Shown: positions 8,708-15,952 of the stretch, in pieces
Layout of the letters: every line of letters starts with the position of its first letter
Numbering within the stretch: the stretch's first letter is position 1
Assembly: GCA_019117125.1 (NCBI GenBank)
Contig: DXAL01000004.1
Span: forward strand, 1 to 40,923
Source: Candidatus Mediterraneibacter merdipullorum
GTDB lineage: Bacteria; Bacillota; Clostridia; Lachnospirales; Lachnospiraceae
Reading direction: 5' to 3'
Length of the DNA stretch: 40,923 nucleotides
Made by a program: the position numbers and the translations under genes
The notes under the pieces: generated by a model
Seen by the model: the letters and a program-made list of their open reading frames with translations, nothing else
Told to the model about the DNA's origin: nothing
Database searches by the model: none

Positions 8708-9253
8708 TTATTCCGATACGTCGCTCGACTTTGCAAGCACTCCGTTCTCCGGGATGTCACTGTACTGTTTCACATAATCCCCCGCCGGACTGTCGTACTC
8801 CACTACATTTCCTTCCGATGCGGGGACCATCCCCATCTCGCCGATTGCCTTTTCGCGCATGGACACCAGGTTCACCGAATCTGCCGCCGCGTTGTATCTC
8901 GTATCGTTCGCCTCTGTCAGGTCTGCAAGCTCTTCCTGCAGCGCGGTCACATTCTCGGACCTGCTCACCACGTCGGACTGCAGGTTCAGATACAGCACGC
9001 AGACAAGCACTGCGCAGATTGCAGCTGCTGTCAGGAACAGCGCGTACGCCGGGCTGATGCTCCGGGCGCGGTTCCGGTTGCGCGCCACCTGGCGGCTCGT
9101 CCGCTTCGGCTGCTGCACGCTGCGCGTCTTCGGCGCTTTCAAAGGAGCAGTCTGTGCCTGGCGCACTGTATTTCCGTATACATAGAACGCTCTGCTGTCG
9201 TATCCTGTTCGGTCGTATCTCCTGCTGTTGTATGTACCGTAACCTGCTGCCAT
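8708..9253 (-). CDS. ftsL: Cell division protein FtsL-like
   Basis: Predicted bitopic divisome protein that would pair with FtsQ and a DivIC-type partner. The 181 residues show a long basic, Tyr/Arg-rich cytoplasmic start (about 1-66), one membrane helix at about 69-91 and a leucine-zipper-like coiled coil (about 97-118) in an extracellular part ending near residue 181. Such a protein between rsmH and the FtsI-type PBP is FtsL by position. Sequence conservation in this family is too weak for a motif-based call. AAAGGGG 9 bases upstream supports the ATG. It is longer than Bacillus FtsL (117) because of the N-terminal extension. Confidence 0.82.
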   Translation of the reverse strand: MAAGYGTYNSRRYDRTGYDSRAFYVYGNTVRQAQTAPLKAPKTRSVQQPKRTSRQVARNRNRARSISPAYALFLTAAAICAVLVCVLYLNLQSDVVSRSENVTALQEELADLTEANDTRYNAAADSVNLVSMREKAIGEMGMVPASEGNVVEYDSPAGDYVKQYSDIPENGVLAKSSDVSE

Positions 9254-9332
9254 GCCGGACTGCCCCTTTCATTTTGCTCCGTCCAGGTCTCCCCTCCTGT
9301 CCGGAACGTATATTTTTACTACTCCCTGTTTC

Positions 9333-10268
9333 TTACACATGTTCAAAGATGCGCAGTTTCGCGCTTTTTGAACGGCTGTTCGCCTCCATCTCCTCCTGCG
9401 AGGGAAGGATGGGCTTTCTCGTCACCACTTTCCCTTTTGACACATTTCCGCACACACAGACGGGAAAGTTGTCCGGACAGGTGCACGGGTTCTCATTCCT
9501 GCGGAATGTACTCTTCACAATCCTGTCCTCCAGCGAATGAAAGGTGATGATGCATATCCGTCCTCCGGGACTGAGCATGTCAATCATGTCGTCCAGCGAA
9601 TCTTTCAGCACGTCGAGCTCGTGGTTGAGTTCAATGCGTATCGCCTGGAAGGTCCGCTTTGACGGATGCCCCGATGTCTTCTGTATCTTCATCGGGATTG
9701 CATGGCTGATAACCTCATTCAGCTGTCCTGTTGTCTCGATGGGACTCTTCGCGCGCGCTGCGACGATGTGCTTCGCGATGTTCTTTGCGAAGCGGTCTTC
9801 CCCGTAGTCGCGTATCACACGGTAGAGTTCCTTCTCACTGTAGCCATTGACAATGTCCCGCGCCGTCATCTTCTGTCTCTGGTCCATCCTCATATCGAGC
9901 GGTGCATCCGCCCGGTAGGAAAATCCCCGCTCAGCCGTATCGAGCTGATAGGAAGACACGCCCAGGTCCAGGACGATCCCGTCCACCCTGTCAATGCCAA
10001 TCTTATGGAGCTGCGGCTTCATATCACGGTAATTGCTCCGTATTATCGTGACCTTCTCCCCGAAGCCTGCCAGTCGCCTGCCCGCCGCTTCGATGGCGTC
10101 AGCGTCCTGGTCTATTCCTATAAATCTCCCCTTGTCACCTAACCGGCTGCACACTTCAAAGGCATGTCCGCCGCCCCCCAGCGTTGCGTCCACATATGTG
10201 CCGTCCGGTCTGACATTAAGCCCGTCCACTGTCTCGTGCAGCAGTACGGAAGTATGATTGAATGCCAT
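9333..10268 (-). CDS. rsmH: 16S rRNA (cytosine-1402-N4)-methyltransferase RsmH
   Basis: S-adenosylmethionine-dependent methyltransferase (MraW) modifying C1402 in the 16S rRNA decoding centre. The 311 residues start [14 protein letters not shown]. The SAM-binding loop is [17 protein letters not shown], followed by [21 protein letters not shown] and the conserved [10 protein letters not shown] near the C terminus. An upstream in-frame extension exists, but the ATG at 10268 has GGGAGGA close upstream and matches the family start. It lies 13 bp after mraZ, the near-universal first pair of the dcw cluster. Confidence 0.98.
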   Translation of the reverse strand: MAFNHTSVLLHETVDGLNVRPDGTYVDATLGGGGHAFEVCSRLGDKGRFIGIDQDADAIEAAGRRLAGFGEKVTIIRSNYRDMKPQLHKIGIDRVDGIVLDLGVSSYQLDTAERGFSYRADAPLDMRMDQRQKMTARDIVNGYSEKELYRVIRDYGEDRFAKNIAKHIVAARAKSPIETTGQLNEVISHAIPMKIQKTSGHPSKRTFQAIRIELNHELDVLKDSLDDMIDMLSPGGRICIITFHSLEDRIVKSTFRRNENPCTCPDNFPVCVCGNVSKGKVVTRKPILPSQEEMEANSRSKSAKLRIFEHV

Positions 10269-10281
10269 GATCTCCTCCCAG

Positions 10282-10719
10282 TCAGATGCGGATACCGATG
10301 GATTCCATGCGCTCCGCGATGGCATCCAGATCTTCTTCGCTCACCTGGCTGCGCTCCTCCCAGAGTGCCTTGTCCCAGATTTCCACACGGTCCTGTACTC
10401 CTACCAGGACAACGTCCTTCTCCAGGTTCGCTGCTTTCCTGAGCGACGGCGGGACAAGAACTCTCCCCTGCTTGTCGAAGCTGCCCTCAGAAGCGCTCCC
10501 GAAGAAATAACGTTTAAAAATCCTTGCATCCTTGTTCATACGTGGTAAGGTCTCGAGCTCAGCGACAAACTTGTCCCACTCTTCCTGCGAGTATACAAAG
10601 AGGCAGCCTTCCAGTCCGTTACAGATGACAAAGCTGTCACCCAGGTCATCCCGAAGCTTTGCCGGGATGATGAGTCTTCCCTTTTCATCAATGCTATGGT
10701 TAAACTCTCCTAGTAACAT
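10282..10719 (-). CDS. mraZ: Transcriptional regulator MraZ
   Basis: DNA-binding regulator of the dcw cluster that in other bacteria binds short direct repeats upstream of its own gene. The 145 residues carry two swapped-hairpin AbrB/MraZ domains, each with the DxxGR signature: [13 protein letters not shown] near residue 12 and [13 protein letters not shown] near residue 84. Length is typical. AAAGGA precedes the ATG. A set of six ordered repeats overlaps its promoter, which fits autoregulation. Confidence 0.98.
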   Translation of the reverse strand: MLLGEFNHSIDEKGRLIIPAKLRDDLGDSFVICNGLEGCLFVYSQEEWDKFVAELETLPRMNKDARIFKRYFFGSASEGSFDKQGRVLVPPSLRKAANLEKDVVLVGVQDRVEIWDKALWEERSQVSEEDLDAIAERMESIGIRI

Positions 10720-10758
10720 CCGGAATCCTTTCTCTTAATGTGAGCCTCCACATCGCTC

Positions 10759-10830
10759 CCCACTTTGTACCACTAGCCACCACTCTTTACCACTTGACAC
10801 CATTCTAAACCACCACATCCCCTTTTTCAA
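10759..10830 (-). promoter_or_regulatory. mraZ promoter with six MraZ-binding repeats
   Basis: On the minus strand a -35 box TTGAAA (10825-10830) and a -10 box TAGAAT (10802-10807) have a 17-bp spacer. Six repeats of the form GTGGT, with one ATGGT and one GTGGG, occur at exact 10-bp steps. On the plus strand they begin at 10759, 10769, 10779, 10789, 10799 and 10809. They cover the spacer, the -10 box and the start of the leader. MraZ of other bacteria recognises TGGGA/G or AAAGTG repeats at 10-bp intervals, so this is very likely its operator. Such positioning would repress the promoter. Confidence 0.88.
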
Positions 10831-10861
10831 CCCCTTTTTTTCATTTTTTTCTGACGCCGGA

Positions 10862-10944
10862 AATGAAAAAAGCCCGGAATTCCCGGGCTTTCAGGACAAA
10901 AAAAGAACATGTAGGGGAGCGTCTTCCACACTCACCCTACATGT
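10862..10944 (-). terminator. Tandem Rho-independent terminators upstream of mraZ
   Basis: Two hairpins end minus-strand transcription before the dcw promoter. The first met has arms ACATGTAGGG (10907-10916) and CCCTACATGT (10935-10944), followed by a T-rich run (TCTTTTTTTG). The second has arms AAAGCCCGG (10869-10877) and CCGGGCTTT (10883-10891) with a 5-nt loop and a T run. Together they isolate the dcw cluster from the small upstream gene. Confidence 0.85.
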
Positions 10945-11015
10945 TGTGTCTCTTTCCTTCCGGACAGTTCGGACATCCAATCCCATCCGCGCCGGATTTC
11001 TGTAAAAATTACCGT

Positions 11016-11276
11016 TTATTCCTGCTCTTCTACCGCAGCGTCCCCGGACAGGGCATTCATGTAATCCGTGACAGCGTCATAATTCACTTCCGCCACCACC
11101 CGTTCCTTTCCGGACTCATGCATATCCCACGCGGAATATCCAAGCCATGCCACGAGCGCCAGAGCTGCCAGCGAAAGGACGCCCTTGCGCACCATATTCA
11201 TGATGTGCTGCTTACGCATGAGCTTTTTCCTGTTGGCTTTCTCCTGTTTATATCTGTCTACCTTTTCCTGGCTCAT
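11016..11276 (-). CDS. Small single-pass membrane protein, unknown function
   Basis: Not recognised as a named family. The 86 residues have a strongly basic, likely helical cytoplasmic part (1-31, rich in Lys/Arg/Gln), one hydrophobic segment at about 32-52 (GVLSLAALALVAWLGYSAW) and a short acidic C-terminal tail. The start at 11276 is chosen because AAGGAG lies about 10 bases upstream; a longer reading from TTG at 11297 would put that motif inside the gene. It lies between degV and mraZ, with a 20-bp palindrome before it and two terminators after it, so it is probably a monocistronic unit. Confidence 0.7.
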   Translation of the reverse strand: MSQEKVDRYKQEKANRKKLMRKQHIMNMVRKGVLSLAALALVAWLGYSAWDMHESGKERVVAEVNYDAVTDYMNALSGDAAVEEQE

Positions 11277-11303
11277 ATCGAAACGACTCCTTTCCAAACG
11301 CTG

Positions 11304-11323
11304 GCGTCAGTGTACACTGACGC
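11304..11323. promoter_or_regulatory. Perfect 20-bp palindrome upstream of the small membrane protein gene
   Basis: The two halves GCGTCAGTGT (11304-11313) and ACACTGACGC (11314-11323) are exact reverse complements with no loop. This is typical of an operator for a dimeric regulator rather than an RNA hairpin. It lies 27 bp upstream of the ATG. A weak promoter could overlap it (TTAAAC, 17 bp, TACACT on the minus strand). No known regulator motif is recognised. Confidence 0.55.
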
Positions 11324-11348
11324 TACAGACAGTTTAACACACTCCTGC

Positions 11349-12194
11349 TCAGAGTACAACAATTATTCCGCCGTCATTGGCGTACATGGTGCTGATGCCT
11401 GCCGTGTCCACGATAAAACTGTCCCGGACCCGTACCTTGTCCAGGAGCATCCGCTCCACCTCTCTCGCGCGCTCCGGACAGTTGCAGTGGGCGATAGCAA
11501 GGACTTTCTCCTTCGCGCCTTTCGCCTCCCCCGCGATCTGCTCCACCATCTTCGCAAGTGCTTTCTTCATTCCTCTCGCCTGCCCGAGCTGGCAGATGGT
11601 CCCTTCAGGTGTAGACCCCATCACCGGCTTGATGTTCAGGGCGCTTGCCACAAAAGACTTGATGCCCGTCAGCCTGCCGTTCTTGCGCAGCGTGTCCAGA
11701 TTCTCCAGCACAAAATAGGTGTGCTGCTCTTCGATGTATCGCTCGGTCTCCTCCACCGTCTGCTCGAAGGGAAGCCCGCGCTCCTCACATTCCCGGACCT
11801 TCATGGCGATGAGCGTCTCTCCCACCGAAGCGGACCTGGAATTAAAGACGTAAATCTGCTTCTCTTCTTCCGGATATTCCTCGAAAAAGAGCTTTCTCCC
11901 GAGCTGTGCGCTGTTGTAGGAACCGCTCAGCTCCGCGGAGAGCGTCACCGCATATACCCGCTTCCCTCCGCTTCTGTAAAGCTCCATGTACTCTTCCGGA
12001 GAAGGACAGGACGACTTCGGACATTCCGGGCTGGCAGCAACCCTTTTCAGGAAGTCTTTCTGGTCGAAACTTTCATCATCCACAATGGTATCTCCGTCCA
12101 CCTGCATGCTCAGCGCAGCCGTCTCGAAGATTCCGCTCTCCTTCATCTTATGTGTCAGCTCTCCGCAGCTGTCTACGATAATCCTGTATTCCAC
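11349..12194 (-). CDS. DegV family fatty-acid-binding protein
   Basis: DegV (FakB-like) proteins bind a fatty acid and, where studied, hand it to the kinase FakA for phosphorylation. The protein starts EYRIIVDSCGEL and has the family's DSC/DS-type N-terminal loop, a TLSAELSGSYNSAQLG segment, NSRSASVGETL, and LDTLRKNGRLTG followed by NIKPVM. A GTG start at 12194 (281 residues) is preferred because GGAGG lies 7 bases upstream. An ATG two codons earlier would be too close to that motif. No fakA-like gene is adjacent. Substrate is unknown. Confidence 0.9.
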   Translation of the reverse strand: MEYRIIVDSCGELTHKMKESGIFETAALSMQVDGDTIVDDESFDQKDFLKRVAASPECPKSSCPSPEEYMELYRSGGKRVYAVTLSAELSGSYNSAQLGRKLFFEEYPEEEKQIYVFNSRSASVGETLIAMKVRECEERGLPFEQTVEETERYIEEQHTYFVLENLDTLRKNGRLTGIKSFVASALNIKPVMGSTPEGTICQLGQARGMKKALAKMVEQIAGEAKGAKEKVLAIAHCNCPERAREVERMLLDKVRVRDSFIVDTAGISTMYANDGGIIVVL

Positions 12195-12318
12195 AATCAT
12201 TCCTCCCGGACTTTTATATGTATTTTATGCTTCTATCACATGTAGTTTTTAATACCACATAAAAATATACCATATATCGCCCCAGAAAAAAAGAGGTAGA
12301 ATGTGAAATATTCATAAA

Positions 12319-12475
12319 CAGTTCAGCCCATCTGTCGCCGGGAGGCGGATTTATGCTTGCATAAGAATCCGGTGACCGGCTGGCAGATGTACGGAGCGCC
12401 CGCATATGAGCAAAGAAGCGGCGGATGCCGCAGTGAGCACGCAGTGCGTCTTTGCGAATGGCGCGGGCTGAACTG
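12319..12475. repeat. Structured repeat element, copy A (complete)
   Basis: 157-bp element bounded by the inverted repeat CAGTTCAGCCC (12319-12329) / GGGCTGAACTG (12465-12475). Inside are a hairpin CATCTG.../CAGATG (12329-12389) capped by TTATG-CTTG-CATAA, and a second arm GCAAAGA (12410-12416) / TCTTTGC (12449-12455) enclosed by GCGCC/GGCGC and carrying two small hairpins. Copies B, C and D share this layout. It lies just past the 3' end of the second ftsW-like gene. Short reading frames across it are not supported as genes. Confidence 0.85.
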
Positions 12476-12481
12476 GATACA

Positions 12482-12629
12482 CAGCCCATGACTGCATGCG
12501 GAAGCACAGGACCATGCTTGTATGGTCCTGCGGACGCATGCGGTCATGGAGGGAGCGCCCGTATATGAGCAAAGAAGCGGCGGACGCCGCAGTGAGCACG
12601 CAGTGCGTCTTTGCGAATGGCGCGGGCTG
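12482..12629. repeat. Structured repeat element, copy B, with a partial repeat start to 12659
   Basis: Tandem with copy A at a 159-bp period; 12393-12500 and 12552-12659 are nearly identical (2 differences in 108 bp). The outer stem is CAGCCC (12482-12487) / GGGCTG (12624-12629). The variable hairpin differs completely in sequence from copy A, yet still pairs: CATGACTGCATGCG (12487-12500) with CGCATGCGGTCATG (12533-12546), and CAGGACCATG/TATGGTCCTG around the same CTTG loop. The second arm is GCAAAGA/TCTTTGC. A further partial unit (CAGCCCATGACTGCATGCG) follows and ends against the ftsW-like stop codon. Confidence 0.82.
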
Positions 12630-12659
12630 AACTGGATACACAGCCCATGACTGCATGCG

Positions 12660-14069
12660 CTATGTATTTTCCAGCCGGATGCGCCGGGAAATCCCGAGCG
12701 CCACTCCCATCTCCGCCAGCAGGAACACCACTGCCGTGCCTCCATAGCTGATGAACGGGAGCGTGATGCCCGTCGTCGGGAGCAGTCCCGTCACCACAGC
12801 GATGTTCAGAACGACCTGCAGCGCGATGTGGGCAAATATCCCTGTCGCGATAAGCGAACCGTACAGGTCCGGCGCATTTCGCGCGATGAACATCAGCCGG
12901 TACAAAAGCACTCCGAACAGGATCAGGATCAGAAGTGCGCCGAACACTCCCAGCTCCTCGCATATCACCACCAGTATCATATCGTTCTGCGCCTCGGGAA
13001 TCACCCCCAGCTTCTGGGTGCTGTTCCCGAGCCCTTTTCCGAAGAACCCGCCGCTTCCGATGGCGTAAAGTCCCTGCATGACCTGATAGCTGCCCGTATC
13101 CGCCGTCGCCTCCGGATTCAGCCACGAGATGATTCTCTGAAGGCGGAAATTATCGCTGTTTGCGATTGTCACTGACAGGACCGCAATGAGGACTACAGCC
13201 GCTGCCGCCGCCACGGCAAGAAATATCAGGAACGGCTTGAGCTTCGGATGGATGACAAAGAACAGGATGCAGGTGATTGCCATGACGATGATGGCAGTAC
13301 TCAGGTTGTCCGTCAGGATGAGGACGCCGCCTGCTGCCGCCGCGCCAAATGCAAACACCCGGATAAATCCCTCCGTCGTGTAGGCTTTCTTCCCGAGCCG
13401 GCACAGTTCATAAGAGATAAAAAGTATCACCGCGATCTTGGTAATCTCCGCCGGCTGCAGCGTCATATTTCCCGGAAGTCTGATCCACCGCCGCGCGCCG
13501 TTCAGCGTTTTTCCCAGAGGCGTCCGCACAAGCGCCATCGCCACCATGGCGACCGCATAGATTTCAACAGCGAAAGCACCGTAGATATGGTAATCAATCC
13601 TGGATACGATAAACATCACCACAAAACCACCCGCACCGATCAGCGCCTGGCGGAAGAAATAATACAGGTCGTTCCCGAACTCCACATCCGCCTCATAGGA
13701 ACTGGTGCTGTACAGCATCACAAGTCCGAAACACATCAGGAAAATGACAACGAGAAGCAGCTCATAATCAAAATATCTCTCTCCTGCAGCGCTCCTTGCC
13801 GACGGGCTCTTTGCCGCAGAACGCTTTGTCCGGGGAGCAGGCTGCGCCTGTATCGTCCGGCGCCGCTGCTCCACATTTCTCTTATATCCGGCATAGCCGC
13901 TCCTCCACCCGACCGTGCGCATCGGCTGGGTATCTCCGGAGGCCGGGCCGCCTAAGCGTGTCCCCGCCGGGCGGATGGGCTGGGTGTCACCCAGATATGC
14001 CCGGTTCTTTCCGGACTTTTTCTTATTCTGTTCTTTCTGTCTGACCGGTCTTACGATCCTGCTTTTCAT
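12660..14069 (-). CDS. Second SEDS-family glycosyltransferase (FtsW/RodA/SpoVE type)
   Basis: Lipid II polymerase of the SEDS family, paralogous to the dcw ftsW. The 469 residues begin with about 100 residues of basic cytoplasmic sequence containing two GDTQPxR motifs (GDTQPIR near 28, GDTQPMR near 46). Ten or so membrane segments follow, with LYSTSSYEADV, LNGARRWIRLP, LTDNLSTAIIV, the loop with WLNPEATADTGSYQ, GLGNSTQKLGVIPEAQNDMI and PFISYGGTA. The DTGSYQ segment holds the expected acidic residue of the large loop. It stands alone, flanked by structured repeats and tRNA-Pro, with no PBP next to it. It could be RodA, FtsW or SpoVE; the loop resembles FtsW most. Confidence 0.9.
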   Translation of the reverse strand: MKSRIVRPVRQKEQNKKKSGKNRAYLGDTQPIRPAGTRLGGPASGDTQPMRTVGWRSGYAGYKRNVEQRRRTIQAQPAPRTKRSAAKSPSARSAAGERYFDYELLLVVIFLMCFGLVMLYSTSSYEADVEFGNDLYYFFRQALIGAGGFVVMFIVSRIDYHIYGAFAVEIYAVAMVAMALVRTPLGKTLNGARRWIRLPGNMTLQPAEITKIAVILFISYELCRLGKKAYTTEGFIRVFAFGAAAAGGVLILTDNLSTAIIVMAITCILFFVIHPKLKPFLIFLAVAAAAAVVLIAVLSVTIANSDNFRLQRIISWLNPEATADTGSYQVMQGLYAIGSGGFFGKGLGNSTQKLGVIPEAQNDMILVVICEELGVFGALLILILFGVLLYRLMFIARNAPDLYGSLIATGIFAHIALQVVLNIAVVTGLLPTTGITLPFISYGGTAVVFLLAEMGVALGISRRIRLENT

Positions 14070-14207
14070 ATCACTATCACTTTCCCACTGCCCGAATCGG
14101 CACCGTTTTTTCCTGTTATAACAGATAAGGAACCAGTCTCGGTAAATCTGTCTACCTGCTCTGATCCCTCATATTGCATTCATATCCGGAACAAATATTT
14201 TCATACA

Positions 14208-14282
<75 letters not shown>

Positions 14283-14293
14283 CCGACTAATAC

Positions 14294-14322
14294 ATTATAT
14301 ATAATTTATATCCAAATGTAAA
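14294..14322 (-). promoter_or_regulatory. Promoter of tRNA-Pro
   Basis: -35 TTTACA (14317-14322) and a consensus -10 TATAAT (14294-14299) on the minus strand are separated by 17 bp. The tRNA 5' end lies 11 bp after the -10 box. This is a near-ideal sigma-A promoter. Confidence 0.85.
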
Positions 14323-14331
14323 GATTTTTTT

Positions 14332-14492
14332 CATCCAGTTCAGCCATCTGTCATTGTACGACGGATTTATGCTTGCATAAGAATCCGGAGGGCAATGGCA
14401 GATGAGGGAGCGCCCGTCTGTGAGCAAAGGAGCGGCGGACGCCGCAATAAGCACGCAGTGCGCCTTTGCGAATGGCGCGGGCTGAACGGATG
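14332..14492. repeat. Structured repeat element, copy C (complete)
   Basis: 161-bp copy with outer stem CATCC-A-GTTCAGCC (14332-14345) / GGCTGAAC-GGATG (14480-14492). The variable hairpin is CATCTGTCATTG (14345-14356) / CAATGGCAGATG (14393-14404), with the same ATGCTTGCAT tip as copy A. The second arm is GCAAAGG (14424-14430) / CCTTTGC (14463-14469). The last pair is G-C here but A-T in copies A and B, a compensatory change. It begins next to the tRNA-Pro promoter. Confidence 0.85.
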
Positions 14493-14497
14493 TATCT

Positions 14498-14600
14498 CAG
14501 CCATCTGTCATTGTACGACGGATTTATGCTTGCATAAGAATCCGGAGGGCAATGACAGATGAGGGAGCGCCCGTCTATGAGCAAAGGAGCGGCGGACGTC
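14498..14600. repeat. Structured repeat element, copy D (truncated)
   Basis: Repeats copy C at a 157-bp period with about 2 differences in its first 97 bp. The variable hairpin is perfect here: CATCTGTCATTG (14502-14513) / CAATGACAGATG (14550-14561). The sequence diverges from copy C at about 14600, within the second arm, so the 3' half and outer stem are missing. The break lies just before the candidate cotJ promoter. Confidence 0.8.
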
Positions 14601-14604
14601 TTTC

Positions 14605-14631
14605 ACATCCGCCCGCATACTCCATAGTATA
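14605..14631 (+). promoter_or_regulatory. Candidate sporulation (mother-cell) promoter of cotJABC
   Basis: AC at 14605-14606 is followed after 16 bp by CATAGTATA (14623-14631), fitting the sigma-K pattern AC-N16/17-CATANNNTA; the -10 also resembles sigma-E. In Bacillus the cotJ operon is sigma-E dependent. The leader to the cotJA ribosome binding site would be short (about 15 nt). Confidence 0.4.
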
Positions 14632-14665
14632 ATATTGAATCACCCCATAAAAGGAGACTATGCAA

Positions 14666-14923
14666 ATGGCAACTTGTCAGAACAATATGCGCTGCATGCG
14701 CAGACCGGCGCCCTCCTGCTCCCCTGCCCCGGAAAACCGGCGCCGGATGGAAGGCTGCCCGGATACCCATGACCATTTCCCGGCTGATATGCCCATCGCC
14801 ATGGCATATGTACCGTGGCAGAAATGGCGGGACCTGTATGAACCCTGCCAGGCGCTCGGGCACGGGACCATCTTTTCAGAACTTGACAAACCGTTCCTCG
14901 GGAAAGGAGGAATGCGCAGATGA
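14666..14923 (+). CDS. cotJA: Spore coat associated protein CotJA
   Basis: Small spore coat protein of the CotJA family, assembled in the inner coat during sporulation. The 85 residues have a Cys/Arg/Pro-rich start and the family core ADMPIAMAYVPWQKW, then GTIFSELDKPFLGKGG. The ATG at 14666 is chosen because AAGGAG lies 9 bases upstream; an ATG at 14660 is only 3 bases from it. The stop overlaps the cotJB start (ATGA), indicating translational coupling. First gene of cotJABC. Confidence 0.93.
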   Translation: MATCQNNMRCMRRPAPSCSPAPENRRRMEGCPDTHDHFPADMPIAMAYVPWQKWRDLYEPCQALGHGTIFSELDKPFLGKGGMRR

Positions 14924-15177
14924 ACCGACGCCAGCTTTTGAACCATATCAATCAGGTCAGCTTTGCCGTAGACGAGGTGAAGCTGTATCTCGACACACAC
15001 CCGTGCGATGCGGAGGCACTCGCATATTTCCATGAGATGAGCCGTCAGCGCAGGCGTGCACTGGAAGAATATGCAGCCGCATACGGACCGCTCACTGTTG
15101 ATACGGCTGACAGCTCCTGCGCGGAGCGATGGGACTGGGTCAATGAGCCATGGCCATGGCAGGAAGGAGGTTGCTGA
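14920..15177 (+). CDS. cotJB: Spore coat protein CotJB
   Basis: Second protein of the CotJ coat complex. The 85 residues show the CotJB signature: LLNHINQVSFAVDEVKLYLD near the start, THPCDAEALAYFHE in the middle, then AAYGPLTV, and a Trp-rich end with WDWVNEPWPWQ. AGGAGG lies 9 bases before the ATG. It overlaps cotJA by 4 bases and is followed 3 bases later by cotJC. Confidence 0.95.
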   Translation: MNRRQLLNHINQVSFAVDEVKLYLDTHPCDAEALAYFHEMSRQRRRALEEYAAAYGPLTVDTADSSCAERWDWVNEPWPWQEGGC

Positions 15178-15180
15178 CCT

Positions 15181-15777
15181 ATGTGGAATTATGAAAAAAG
15201 ACTGCAGTATCCGGTAAAGATTACACAGACGAACCCGAAGATTGCGCAGATTATCATCTCGCAGTTCGGCGGTCCGGACGGAGAGCTCGCGGCATCCATG
15301 CGGTATCTGTCCCAGAGATACACCATGCCCTACAAAGAAGTGACCGGCACGCTCACAGACATCGGCACGGAAGAACTCGCCCACATGGAGATGATATGCG
15401 CCATCGTCTACCAGCTCACCAAAAACCTTTCCCCGGAAGAGATTGAGCGTTCCGGCTTCGCTCCCTATTACGTGGACCACACCCTCGCCCTCTGGCCCCA
15501 GGCTGCCAGCGGCATGCCCTGGACCGCCACGGTCTTCCAGTCCAAAGGCGACCCCATCACAGACCTGAACGAGGACCTGGCTGCAGAGCAGAAAGCACGC
15601 ACCACATACGACAATATCCTGCGCCTTGTCAAAGACCCGGAAGTCTGCGACCCCATCCGCTTCCTGCGGGAGCGGGAAATCGTACACTACCAGCGGTTCG
15701 GCGAAAGCCTGCGCATCGTGGAAGAAAAGCTCGACAGCCGCAACTTCTACGCCTTCAACCCCGAATTCGACAAATAA
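15181..15777 (+). CDS. cotJC: Spore coat manganese-catalase-family protein CotJC
   Basis: Ferritin-like di-manganese protein of the spore coat; relatives are manganese catalases that dismutate hydrogen peroxide. The 198 residues keep the expected metal ligands: Glu35 (GGPDGELAA), Glu65 and His68 (GTEELAHMEM), Glu136 (AAEQKAR) and His169 (REIVHYQRF). It is shorter than soluble manganese catalases (about 270-300), as is usual for CotJC. AGGAGG lies 10 bases upstream. Peroxidase or catalase activity is inferred from the family. Confidence 0.95.
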   Translation: MWNYEKRLQYPVKITQTNPKIAQIIISQFGGPDGELAASMRYLSQRYTMPYKEVTGTLTDIGTEELAHMEMICAIVYQLTKNLSPEEIERSGFAPYYVDHTLALWPQAASGMPWTATVFQSKGDPITDLNEDLAAEQKARTTYDNILRLVKDPEVCDPIRFLREREIVHYQRFGESLRIVEEKLDSRNFYAFNPEFDK

Positions 15778-15782
15778 CGTCC

Positions 15783-15875
15783 GGAACCGGCGCAATATCC
15801 GGGACCGGTATCATTTCCGGGACCGGTATCATTTCCGGGACCGGTACAGAAATCCGGAACAGGTACAGAAAATCC
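15783..15875. repeat. Five degenerate 18-20-bp tandem repeats
   Basis: Units of the type GGGACCGGTATCATTTCC begin at 15783, 15801, 15819, 15837 and 15856. Units 2 and 3 are identical, units 1, 4 and 5 diverge, and the last two are 19 and 20 bp. They fill the space after cotJC and run into the terminator. No gene is seen here. Confidence 0.75.
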
Positions 15876-15926
15876 CGGGAGGGCTGTCCCCGATGGCGCG
15901 ATGCCATTGGAACTGCCTCTCCCGGG
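15874..15926 (-). terminator. Hairpin between convergent cotJC and the cohesin-domain gene
   Basis: Arms CCCGGGAG (15874-15881) and CTCCCGGG (15919-15926) enclose a second small stem ATGGC/GCCAT. On the minus strand the stem is followed by ATTTTCT, a modest T tract. On the plus strand no T tract follows. It most likely ends minus-strand transcription, and may also stop cotJ transcripts. Confidence 0.55.
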
Positions 15927-15952
15927 ACTGAAAAAACCTGGCGAAAACCTTT

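Noticed and set aside
10863-12245. 460-codon plus-strand frame antisense to the small membrane protein and degV
   Set aside because: It crosses two terminators and the 20-bp palindrome, has no recognisable domain, and opposes a clear DegV gene.
12214-12745. Overlapping minus-strand reading frames of 97-140 codons with mutually similar protein sequences
   Set aside because: They follow the structured repeat copies and resemble each other only because the DNA repeats. They lack ribosome binding sites and one overlaps the end of the SEDS gene. The DNA-level structure and covariation explain them better.
14677-15795. Long minus-strand open frame of 372 codons opposite cotJABC
   Set aside because: The plus strand encodes three recognisable coat proteins with coupled starts and good ribosome binding sites. 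The antisense frame is a by-product of GC-rich codon use and has no family resemblance.
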